Assembly: GCA_015680685.1 (NCBI GenBank)
Contig: MNCI01033529.1
Location: forward strand, 950,636 to 1,014,635
Source: Gnetum montanum
Lineage: Eukaryota; Streptophyta; Gnetopsida; Gnetales; Gnetaceae
DNA: 64,000 nucleotides
Reading direction: 5' to 3'
The notes below the pieces were generated by a model. The model saw only the letters and a program-made list of their open reading frames with translations. It was not told the origin of the DNA and ran no database searches. A program made the translations under genes and the position numbers. Positions 20,664 through 32,220 of this stretch are shown here, in pieces; within the stretch, counting starts at the first letter, position 1; every line of letters begins with the position of its first letter.

Positions 20664-23600
20664 GTGGACGAAATTTTAGCTGCACCGCTAGTTTTAACCA
20701 GCTTACATGGTAAAATCATTAGATAGCCTGATCCCACACTAATAGAAACTAACCTAGCCCTTAATGATGCAATCATAGCCACGTCGGAAACATCTCTAGA
20801 CTGGCCAGAGTAATCAACACGCACGCTAGATCTGGAAGCTGGAGATGTAACTGAAGATCCACTCAACGAGGTCTCTATGGTTACGCATAGGGGTGAGGCT
20901 AAAACTCTCAAGGTTAGTTCTCTATTAGGCCAGAAGACACATGATGACATAAAAAAAGTTCTCCAGAATAATATCATGGTGTTTGCATGGTCGTATGAAG
21001 ATATGTTGGGACTAAACCCAAGGTTAATCCAACACAACATAATCCTAGATCCCCATATCAAAACCGTCAGATAGAAAGCACGAAAAATCAAGCCAGAAGT
21101 CGCGCTAGAAGTATGTGATGAAATCACTAAACTGTACTAGGCTGGTTTTATTCATGCAGTTGATTACTCAGAGTGGGTATCTAACATTGTAATGGTTCCT
21201 AAAAAGATCAGAGGAATACGCATTTGCATAGACTTCCGGGACTTGAACAAGGCTACAATCAAAGATAACTTCCCGTTGCCGAGTATCGATCAATTGGTGG
21301 ATATGACCATTGGGCATGCACTTTTGTCCTTCATGGATGGCTTCTCGGGCTATAATCAAATATGCATTAACCCAGAGCACCAGCTAACAACGACGTTTAT
21401 GACGCCTTGGGGAACCTTTTGTTATACCATGATGCCTTTTGGTTTAAAAAATGTCAGAGCGACATATCAGCGAGCCATGACGTACATCTTTAGCGATTAC
21501 CTCCTAGGAAGACTGAATGATTATGTCGACAATATAGTTGTTAAGTCTATAAATTCAAAGGATCATTCAAAGGATCTAGAGTTAGTCCTTAGAAGATGTT
21601 CTAAGTACGATCTCTGACTCAACCTGAAAAAGTATGTGTTCGGAGTCAAAACTGGACACATGCTGGGTTTTGTGGTATCAAAAATTGGCATACGTGTGGA
21701 CCCTGACAAAGTCAACGCCATTGTTGAATTGACACCCCTTACAAACCTTAAGAAATTACGCAGATTACAGGGGAGGTTATAGTTTATCAAGCGGTTCATC
21801 TCGAGATTAACCGACAAGCTACACCCCATGCAACATTTGCTTAAAAATGGGATTAATTTTGAATGGATGGATGATTGTCAGCGTGCGTTTGACAGCTTAA
21901 AGCAAGAGCTTCAACGCTTGCCAACAGTTTTACTGCCACAAAGGGATCAACCATTTTACATCTACCTCACAACTTCAGACGTAGCCTTAGCCGCATTACT
22001 CTGTCAAAGGAGGGATGATGGGTCGGAAGTGCCCATTTACTACACGAGTCATGCTCTATGTGCGTATGAAATGAGGTACAACAAAGTAGAGCGTAACTAC
22101 TTAGCATTAGTATTAACGCTCAAGAAGTGTAGGCATTATCTTTTCCATAGCCAAGTCAACATCATCTGTAAAAATAATATTCTTAGAGCCATTACGCATA
22201 ACTTGTACGAAAGTAGTAAAATAGCTCATTGGAAGGCTATCACGGTAGAATTCGATCTGCATTACATTGGTCAATCTTCCACGAAAGGCCAAGCGATAGC
22301 TGACAATTAGTAACATCACCTATTAATAGTCAGGCAACCATAGAGCCTGAATTTCTTGATGAACATGTACATAGCTTAAGCCCTGTCTTGACAGGCCCCG
22401 AAGCAACGTTATACTTCGACGGAGCCTCAAGTGTTAGGGATGGCAGTGCCACTACAGTTATTACACTATCACCTGAGGATGTGCATCTTCACGCTTATCG
22501 CTTGACCTTCCCTTGTATGAACAACGTGGCAGAGTACGAGGGGCTCCTCAGAGGATTACTAGCTGCCAGCGAACTAGATGTTCGACACCTGGCAATTAGG
22601 GGTGATTTGATGCTCGTCATTAATCAGGTCATAGGAGTCTACGCCTGCAAGGCTACACATTTACAGCCCTACTGCGATACGGCTAAAGATCTCCTGAGGT
22701 GGTTCTCGACCATCGATGCCCAACATGTGCCACGAACTAATAACACACTGGTCGACACACTGGCTACACTGGCTTTAAACGTGCCCTCACACCTGCTCGA
22801 CACTTTTCCCACATTGATAACTAATTTCACAGAGCCCATCATTCAGGTGGCACAAATATCTTCTCTGCTCAAGGATAGAACGCCAGAATGGTACGATAGC
22901 ATCAAAACTTACCTCTTGCAAGGTGAACCACCGCACGAATTAACACGCGCATAGAAAAATGCAATCCACAAGTGAGCTAGGCAATATGTCATCATAGGAG
23001 ATAGTACTCTTTGTAGACACTCTTTTGATGGTCTACTGCTTACTTGCGTTAACAAAGACCAAGCACAACGCATAGTTGGCGAGGTCCATGAGGGACTATG
23101 CGGAGGACACGTAGCACCACACGCTATGGCTTCAAAAATCCGTCACTTAGGGTATTACTGGCCTTACATGGAAAATGATTTTCTGAAAAAGGTTAAAACA
23201 TGTGACACGTGTCAGCATCACACAAATCTTATACACGTGTCGCCTATGGAGTTACATATGACTCAGATAACATGGTCGTTTCAACGATGGGGACTAGACA
23301 TCGTAGGCCCTATTACACCGAAATATTTTGCAGGTCATAGCTTCATAATTACCACTACTAAGTACTTTATAAAGTGGGTAGAAGCTATTCCTCTATGAAA
23401 GATCACATCTCAACAGATTTGCCATTTCATCTTAGACAACATTGTAACCAGATTTGGTGTCCCGATGACTATCGTGACCGACAACGGGCCACAGTTTACT
23501 AGTATGGAAACTAAATCCTTCTATGATAGCCTTGGCATTAAACAATCTTTTTCCTCACCCTATTACCCACAAGCAAATGGTTAAGCTGAAGCCACAAACA

Positions 23601-24130
23601 AAGTCATCATCAATCTGCTCAAGAAAATGCTCAATAGCAACAAGAGACGGTGGCATGAAAAAATCCTCTACGTGCTATGGGCATATCGTACTACATGTAG
23701 GACGGCTACAAATAGTATGCCCTATAGCCTAGTCTACAGATCTGAAGTAGAGGTGCCCCTCGAATTGCAAATTCCTTCTCTGAGAATGGTCCTCTCCATG
23801 ATTATAAATGAGGCTCAACACACCGAGTCTCAGATCATGGATTTGGATTCAGTAGAAGAGAAGCGAATACAGACGCTTGATACAATTGAAAAGTATCAAG
23901 ACAAGCAGAGGCAAAAGCATCATCACAATCTTTAGCAATGTCCAATCAAGAAAGGAGATTTAGTTCTCAAAGCCATTCGCGAACCAGCGGGCAAATTCTC
24001 TGCACACTGGGAAGGCCCTTTCTTGGTGACTGATGTGTATGGCAACGGGGCATTCAAGCTAGAGGACATCGATGGCAATGAGTTACCAAACCCTATCAAT
24101 CATATATATTTGAAGCAGTACTACATATAG
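20664..24130 (+). pseudogene. Copy 2: pol (RT, RNase H, integrase)
   Basis: It starts at the conserved acceptor TTGGTAATTTTGCAG. RT keeps IRICIDFRDLNKATIKDNF and PFGLKNV, but the active site reads YVDN instead of YVDD, so RT should be inactive. RNase H (LYFDGASSVRDGS) follows a -1 frameshift near 22303. Integrase has WGLDIVGPI and VTDNGPQF, then AQANG-type sequence with a stop (ANG*AEA at about 23582). Stops are mostly TAG. The 5' 1.4 kb of pol nearly matches copy 3 and shares its lesions. It ends with TAG at 24128-24130. Confidence 0.9.
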
Positions 24131-24159
24131 CTACATCTCTAGTGTGAACATTAGGTATG

Positions 24160-24660
24160 GCCATAATCGTCCACTATGACGCTAAACTGGCAATAACCAT
24201 CCGCTACGACGTAAAACTAGCACTCCCTTCATGTGTCCACCACGATGCTAAACTAGCACTAACCATCCACCACGACATAAAATTGGTAAATTGTAACCAT
24301 CCGCTACGACATAAAACTGGCAGTGTTGTATAGGTCCGCCAAGACGAAAAACTAGCATTTCCTGCACACGTCCGCCAGGACACTAAACTGGTACCGGCTG
24401 TCTGCTATGACATAAAACTGGCAAAGGTAAGCATCCATCTGCTGAGACGTAAAACCAGCACAGACTTGTCCCTAGGTCATGACACAAAACTGACACCCAT
24501 AGCACGGTCTACTGAGACCATAAATCAGCTGCACCACCGTCCGCTACGACATAAAACTAGCATTTTTCGGTTCGCCCAGACTCTAAATTGGGACCATGGT
24601 CTGCTGAGACTTAAAACTAGCAACGACAGTCTACCAGGACTTAAAATCGGGATTCACAAA
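24160..24660 (+). repeat. 3' region tandem repeat array (copy 2)
   Basis: The same repeat family with more CG-to-TG/CA changes, for example CATCCGCTACGACATAAAACTGGCA. Confidence 0.9.
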
Positions 24661-25174
24661 CTACTCTCATGCAACTCAAGTGAGTGTGATTATCTCTGTG
24701 CAGTTGCAAGACAAGTGGGATGGGATGCTAAGACAGTCCCAGCATCACTACCTCACCAGCATTCTGCTGATCCCTTGGATATGCTGAAGGGCATACTACT
24801 GACCCCTCAGAGATACCGTCACTGCACCCATTTCAATGATGGTGCCTCTGAGAGGTTTGTTTCGTCGTCCAGAGCCCCAAAGGCGTTCCCATCAACTACG
24901 GCTTTAGGGATCTCCGCTCATCATCAATATCAGGCTCTGGCTTCACAGATTCATCTGGCTGGTTCCTTACATAACTGGTCAGGTGCGCTAAGTCTAATGT
25001 CCTTTGGCAACGATATGCTTGGCCGAGTGTTAAGGGTGAAGACTCGGGCCTTGCGCTACAGTTCTTCCTTCATGGCTCGATCAATTTATCTCACCTCTAA
25101 TAGTATTTGTTTCAACAACCTCACCCGTAATTCGCACGGACAATGGCATCCTTTGTTTTCTTCTTTGGTTGCAG
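24427..25174 (+). other. Predicted 3'UTR intron (copy 2)
   Basis: Donor CAAAG/GTAAGCAT and acceptor TTTTCTTCTTTGGTTGCAG/G are 748 bp apart. Confidence 0.5.
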
Positions 25175-25804
25175 GTTACCTGTTACGAGGGCATCGTTCA
25201 AAGGTGCGTTCATCTAAGTGGTGTGATACCGATAGCATTTTGAGATGGCTACTTAAGTTGGCCTATCCACTCGGAGGGTGCATCCTTGTGTTCCTCGTAA
25301 ACCTACCCCTAACCCTTATCACTATCTTTAACTATCCCATCTTCTTTCCTTACGCAAAACATGAAACACTCTCTGCATTTGCATTACACCCAAGTCCATG
25401 AACCAGCGTAACGCAACTCACCTAGTGGACGGCAAAAAAAGGGGGGGTCGACAAAATTGGTGAAACACATCTCACCCAAGCTATGCAGACACAACACAGT
25501 CCATCTATGCAACTCCCTTTGACACAAAACGATGGAATAACTCCATGCAAACGCAATCGCAAGAGAATGCTTGAGTGCTTATGTGTGAAAATGCTATCCC
25601 CACCACATTTGCATCTTCCCCGAACTTGTTTCCTCCTGTACCAGTCTATCTCCGGATTTCCTTATCCCTGCACCTCTACGTTGACAGGATTATACTTGAG
25701 TATCTGTTGATGAATGATGTTGGTACTTTCATCAGTCCGGTGTTTCGTATTCTTTGTCAACGTCTTTCAGGCAAGCCCTCTAACTGTCAACAAAGAGGGG
25801 CCAT

Positions 25805-27426
25805 TGAAACACCGTAAAAATCATGAATTGGCCTAAAGCGAAGATTCACAGTTTGGGCGAAAGTTCATGGCAAAATCCTAGAAGGTAGAATGAGGCAAAG
25901 TGAGGCAAAATGGTGTCCAGCATCAAGTCTCCAAGTTCCTTACAGATTTCAAATTTCACTATGTTTTCTACATTTATGCTACACTACACAACATAGCGTA
26001 ATGATACATAGCGTAATTCTGTTTAACATAGTCAGACCTCAAAAGGTAACTTACTTCAGCAGATTTGATGAAACTTAAGGCCTAAGCAGCGTAATATGCG
26101 ACTTCTCGCATATCCTGTTAAGTCTTTTGTTCGGGGTCGGATTTATGCTCTATTACGCAAGGCAGCGTAATGTGCTTCAAAAAGGGTTAAAGGGAAAGTC
26201 CAGTGAAAGTACGACAGATTGGCTCCTTTCTTTTTGCAGATTGACACTTTTACGCTAGTTACGTTACACAGTGTACATCAGCATAATTTATCGTCGAGTT
26301 GATCTTTTTTACGCTTCACTATGCTTTGCCACGTAAATGAGTGTAAAATAGCTTAACTCATTATTTCCATGCTTTGTTACGCTCCACCATGCATCACAGC
26401 GTAAACAAATGTAATGCAGCGTAAAGCCGACTAAAGCGGTTACGCATTTGCTATCCAAACGCGCAATACGCTGATGAGCATATTATGCGTAATCGTGAAG
26501 CAGCTTCGGATAAAATGCAAGTAGCGTATGTTGCAATTTGATGCGACATAGCCAGTTCGTCAAGTCAACAATATCTGGAAAGCTCGGGACACATGTCATC
26601 AAGGTCGTGCCTTTTCTACATGTTGTCACAGCTTATAAATACTCCAGTTGGTGGAGAAAGAAGGGACCGGAAGCAAGAGAACTTTCCAACTTTTTCGAAG
26701 CAGAGCAACATTTTAGCATCTTCAGCTTTTGGCAGTTATCACCTTTGAGCAGAAGCAAGAGACATTCTTCGGGCATTGGCAGTAGGGAACGATCATACCT
26801 TTTGGCTAAAATACAGTTTTCCCATCGGTGATCCTCGGCAGTTCTAAGTAGAGACTACTCCAAAGCAAAGAAGATAAAGCAGAGATCGAGAGATCATCTG
26901 GAGAGGTTGGCAAGATCTATTGATCAGATACAGTTGATTGATAGGCATCCAAGCTTGACCTTCCCTGCACTCTGTCTTTGGCTCACGAGGTAGACTAAGC
27001 TCCATTCTGCACTCATTGTTGAACAGTTTTGCTTATCATTCTGTCTATGTTTCACATAAGATAATCGAAATCTTTCCATTGTAACTTTGTGTACAAAACA
27101 CTCGATTTTTCTGGTCAAAGTACAGATCTCGAAATCACACATTTCGCTTGGATCCGACTCTCTTTTGTCACATTAACGTTGTCATTGTTGTGATTTATTT
27201 ACATCATTTTCCTCTCTTTTTGCTATTTATCAAATCAAATCGTTCCATGAAGCACTTATAATCTTAGTTGATTTACTGATTTAGTAAGTCCCTATCTGAT
27301 CGACAAGACCGTTCAGGGCACCGTAGATTCGTTTTCTCTAGCACAGCCCTCACACGGATCTGTGGTTAAGACTGTGTACACAGATCTTGTTTGGTATTCC
27401 AGCTATTGACATTTTTCGTCATTATA
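25805..27426 (+). mobile_element. LTR-3, shared by copies 2 and 3
   Basis: A 1622-bp LTR after the polypurine tract at 25789-25804. It starts TGAAACACCG and ends CATTATA, where the usual CA end has become TA. The TATA box is at 26634-26641. Its U5 half is very similar to the LTR-4 fragment, so LTR-3 and LTR-4 are probably the original pair of copy 3. Confidence 0.85.
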
Positions 27427-27432
27427 GTTTTC

Positions 27433-27450
27433 TGGTGCTAGAAGGAGGGC
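27433..27450 (+). other. Primer-binding site of copy 3
   Basis: TGGTGCTAGAAGGAGGGC begins six bases after the LTR end. From memory it complements the 3' end of a plant tRNA-Asn apart from a C-to-T change at the fourth base; this was not checked against a tRNA set. Confidence 0.6.
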
Positions 27451-27678
27451 CTAGGCTCCGATTCATATTTTTATGGGTAGCCCTATTAGCATTCGATACC
27501 CGCGTTGCCAAAAATGTGAACGTAATACCTCTAGGAAAGTTTACGAAACATCGTGCGGTGTAGATCGGTCACAATAACGATTCCTTTGAAATCCTATAGG
27601 GTAGAAAGCCTAATAGCAATCTTATTTGTTCATCGCCTTTTAGATCCAGTCATTTGTCACCGTTAACCTACTTGATCA

Positions 27679-30600
27679 ATGGATTCCGCACATGCAACTA
27701 TAGCTTCCATGATTTCCACCGACTCAGGTGACACATCTGTGAACCCTATCACCATTACCGAACTAGCCTCTAGTGTTGTAGGACCTCAAGGACCATCGCA
27801 TCATTCATTGAGGTTACGGGGCAAAGATCCTATTTTCACCGTCGTGATGCCTAAGGAATATAACTTTATCTATGTCAAGATCCAGGCGAAGCTTGCTCTC
27901 AGTAGAGCCGAGATCGAAGCAAAACAAAATTTTGAGATGATCCACTGAGGGGGTCAGGATTTTACCCCAACAGCCTATGACATCATTCCTTTAACAGATC
28001 ATCACCATGAAATTATAACACAGTTGGTCATGGCTAAGAGCCAACCTACACGGGCCATGTTGGAGCCCCAGAATGGGGAGGAAGGGGATGATGAATTTGT
28101 AGCCTAGTCTGAACATTCATATCACACTCTTAGTCCTCATACCTACATAAATACTTTATTCCCTCTCAATAGAGAAGCTGCCCATCTTGATACCACCATG
28201 ACCACACAAACCCACGTTCCTGTCATCCCGCAAGCCACTACGCAGCCATCTGGGCTGCACGTGCAAATACCCCAAAATAACATGGGGGCGGTCTCATCAC
28301 CACGCATGCTCAGTATTCCGTCGATGGTTCCAGTATCCACCGTGCCCCATTTCATCCCTTAGATTCAACCCCATCCCACATCTACAACTCGCCCGATGCA
28401 GACTTTATCACTGCCGCCCCCTCCAACCTAACAAATCACCACCATTGTTCAGCCGCAGATATCCATCCAACAGCCTACAGTGAGTCAGTGTCGATAGTTC
28501 CAGCATCCACCGTGCCCCATTTCATCCCTTAGATTCAACCCCATCCCACATCTACAACTCGCCCGATGCAGAATTTATCACTGTCACCCCCTCCAACCTA
28601 ACAAATCACCACCGTCGTTCAGCCGCAGATATTCGTCCAACAGCCTACAGTGAGTCAGTGGACCATCCCAGTGGCACAATATAACCAGTCTGTGGTATAT
28701 GGTGTGCAATCCTCAGTTGCACCCACAACCCATATTCTGCAGATGGTCCCGCAATACCCTTATCCTTATCCTGCACAGTCGGAGGTGGCTAATCTCTCTT
28801 CTCAAATCGATGGATGGTGGTCTTTACAGGTACCCCTATCTGCAGGGATTCCCGCCCTGCCATCTACCGGCCAAACCATTCCTTCATTTCCACTCCCCAG
28901 CACTTCTCTCCCAGGTCAACCTCCTATGCCTTCTGTGCAAACATCTTCATTGACGGGCTTGGATCAGGCTTTCTTGCTTATTCAGACCCTCACCGAGGAG
29001 GTTATATGCCTCAAGGCCGCTGGTTCAGACACTATACAAATCATGGACTTCTATCAAGATGATCCTATTAGTCCAATGGTCCCCATGTTGTCGTTGCTCC
29101 CAGGGATGTCCTTACCTCATTTTACCAAGTATAATGGGGAGGGAGATCCTAATGCTCACTTGGTCAACTTTAGATCCGAATCCTTGTTGCTACAATAGTG
29201 GCCTCACATGATTATCTGCGTCTTTGCTATGTCTTTGACAGGGAAAGCTTTGGATTGGTATCGAACCCTCCCTTGCTCTTCCATCTCAACCTTGGAAGAG
29301 CTTCTGACACAATTCGTGACTCGCTTTAAATACAACTTAAAGCCGGAAGTCACATTGGATCAACTCATGGGAATGAAACAAGACCCGCTCAAACCAGTCC
29401 AAAAGTTCATACAGCGCTGGAGTGCTACTTTGAATGAAATCCGTGAGCCAATCGCAGAGCCACACTTACTAGCCATCTTCAAAGGAGCAGTCAATGACTT
29501 TATCAAGTCTAAGCTGTATTATCTTTTCCCTAACTCCTTACATCAGGCCTTCACTCAAACTAAAAGCATCCAAGATGCTGCAGAGGCCAGCAAAGACCCG
29601 GCGTATGTCGCCTACAAAAATGCTCACAACAAGGGCAAGGACAAAGGTAAAGTGACGACAACGACAGTACCTGTGTTGGCTGAGGGTACAAAGAATAAGA
29701 ACAAGAAGGCACCTACAGTGCCTCCTGAGACCGCGACTAGTGCAGGCAGCACCATCCAAGACATAGCTACCCCTGAAAAGCCCCCCTAGCCGAAACCAAA
29801 CTTTGAGTGTAAGGATCGCTCAAAGTATACAGCCCTGCCTGTAAAACACTCAGAACTATTGAAACAATTGTTAGGGGCAAGATACATTCAACCCAAGAAA
29901 GTATTCGAGGAAGCCCTAAAGCATCACAGACGTCATTGTGAACTACTGAAGAATCCTTCTTTAGCCCTACCTGACGAACCACCAGTTCCGAGATCTTTTA
30001 GGCTAGACTATTTTTGTGACTACCACCAGTTGTGTGGTCACAATACAGATTACTACTAGGCATTGAAAGATGATATTCAATGCATGATTGATGATGGCTC
30101 ACTCAAACTAGACGGTAATAGTCTGGCACGTCCAGAAAACCAAGCATTGCATGTGTATAAAGATCCGTTGAATGCAAACAACGCATCCTATACAATCAAC
30201 ATGGTGAGTACGGACAGTGAGAGGAAACTACCGTCCAAAAAATCTTTTGTTTTGCGTGTACCTACCAACTCACAAAAGGGGGCAAACTTTTCATCAGCAG
30301 CTGGTGGTGTCTCAAGGCCACCCTTCATCGTTCAGGTGCCTTCCCCAGATTTGACTCAGCCTTCTAGTAACAGTAAAGCCACAGTCATGTCCGTGCCCAC
30401 ACCTAGGGTGCCTTTTATTCTCAGGGTGCCAAAATCACCAGCTGCCCCTTTTACGCAGGGGCATGATTCTAACACAAGTCACCCACCATCACCCAATAAA
30501 TAGAAGGAAGGGGACGCGTCTAGTAATGCGACAAAGAATCACTTTACGCTAGGCTTCGCTAGGCCCATGCCCTTGGCCTCTACCCCTGTGTCTGCGCCTT

Positions 30601-31640
30601 CTGGGCAAGACAAGGGTATAGAAACGCAATCACCACCCCTTCGTAAGAAAAAGAACAATCCCTCGACCAACACTGTTCTGCCCAAAGAGATCCGTCTCTT
30701 AGGACGAATGGAAGAAGACAAAGGGCACAAACAAGCCAGTAAAGAATGGGATCTCCTTGACATGTTCACGCAAGTCAAACAGGCCTTGAAATAAAAAAAT
30801 ACAACGCTGAGCCTCTATGACCTGCTCATGACATCTCAAAAACATATTGCGGCCATGGTCCACATGCTAACGTCCATACCTGTGGAGGAAAGCTTACCAG
30901 CGGAGGAGGAAGCGATACACACTATCTTGTTTCCCTCCGACGCTAAGCGACCTAAACCTACCTCATTGACCTTTCATGATGAATCCATCAAAGATGATCC
31001 TAAGAAAGGTCAAGTGACAACTGAGCCCATGTTTATCACCATTCGGGTAAGTCAATACCGGATCCGAAGGGTACACGTGGACAATGGTGTAGCTAAAAAT
31101 GTCATTCCTTATCCCATCGTGGATAGGTTGGGTCTGATTGACCAGATCAGTCCCACAACGACAACATGCATAAAGTCGTTCAATGGGGCATGGGTTCAGG
31201 TCAAGGGGACAGTGCACATTGAGTTCGTGGCAGGGGATCAATTCCCAACAGACACCACATTCCTTGTCATCGAGGAGATGCCTGGGTTCAACTTGATTCT
31301 AGGAAGGTTTTGGTTAGCCCAACTGAGGGTGGTTTCATCACCTATCCATTAGGAAATACACCTACCCTACGCAGGGGGAGAAGTCGTAATACGCAGTGAT
31401 GAAATCACCCCCAGAACTGTCAATAACATCGAAGAGGATTGGGGTTCGAACATAGAAACATCGGATAATCAAACCCATCCCTGTATCCCCGAACAAACTG
31501 AAGCGAATGATGACAGTCTAGCCTAGGCCAACCTACCATTCCAGGATAGTGATGTGGAAGAGCCAGGACACAAATCTCCCCGCCCATATGCACCATTAAA
31601 CGTGAAGACCATCAAGAAGCAATTACGAATTAGTGATTGA
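27679..31640 (+). pseudogene. Copy 3: full-length gag-protease
   Basis: The only copy with the Gag N-terminus. The start ATG follows a 250-bp leader. The N-terminal part is Pro/Gln/Thr-rich. The capsid core (GMSLPHFTKYNGEGDPNAHL, ALDWYRTLP, NLKPEVTLDQLMG) lies at about 29100-29400, and a zinc-knuckle-like CDYHQLCGHNTDY at about 30016. Protease shows VHVDNGVAKNVIP in place of the D-D/S-G active site, so it is probably dead, and NLILGRFWL. A 170-bp tandem duplication at 28321-28660 shifts the frame by +2, so the parts before and after it lie in different frames. Several TAG stops are present (for example 28107, 29196, 29787, 30057). The frame ends in TGA at 31638-31640, as in copy 1. Confidence 0.88.
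28321..28660 (+). repeat. 170-bp tandem duplication inside gag
   Basis: Unit 1 (28321-28490) starts TCGATGGTTCCAG and unit 2 (28491-28660) starts TCGATAGTTCCAG. Both end CAGTGAGTCAGTG. The two differ at only a few bases. Because 170 is not a multiple of three, the duplication alone accounts for the frame change in gag. Confidence 0.92.
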
Positions 31641-31835
31641 TCTGGATGGTATTTACGTGCATTTTTACGCTTCCCTTCTAATTTTGCCTTTTATGCTTAG
31701 TAGTTTACATATTTACGCTCACTATTCATTACGCTATTCACAGTTCTTTATATACGCTATTTACGCTCTTTGCTCATTTTAGTGCACTTACGTAGAAATG
31801 TACATTATTGTCAATTATTCTTTCAAAATTATGCA

Positions 31836-32022
31836 GATGGCCTACAATGGCCTTAAACTAGCAATGGCCCACAATGGCCTTAAACTAGCAACGGCCCGTA
31901 ATGGCCTTAAACTAGCAACGGCCCACAATGGCCTTAAATTGGCAATGGCCCGCAATCGCCTAAAACTATTTCGTATCTTGCATAAACACTACCTGGCAGC
32001 CTGCAATGGCCTTAAACTAGCA
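31836..32022 (+). repeat. GGCCTTAAACTAG repeat array (copy 3)
   Basis: About seven units of GGCCCACAATGGCCTTAAACTAGCAAT, 25-28 bp, all in one orientation, lie between the end of gag-pro and the antisense stop at 32221. Confidence 0.9.
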
Positions 32023-32220
32023 ATTCTATGCTATAGCTATGCCAACTATCAATAGTCTTTAATAGTTCCGCTTATGCTTTGCAAATAATGACATAAGACC
32101 AAAAACAAATAAACATACAAATAGCATTTAAAACCATACAGAAAAGATTAATGCCAACATTTTCAATATCCATATAACCAATTGTTCAATCCCAATCAAT
32201 AAATTATGCGTAACTTACAG

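Noticed and set aside
24466-25401. A 311-codon open frame on the + strand
   Set aside because: It lies in the 3' region and its repeats. The equivalent segments of copies 0 and 1 are not open in this frame, and no domain is visible.
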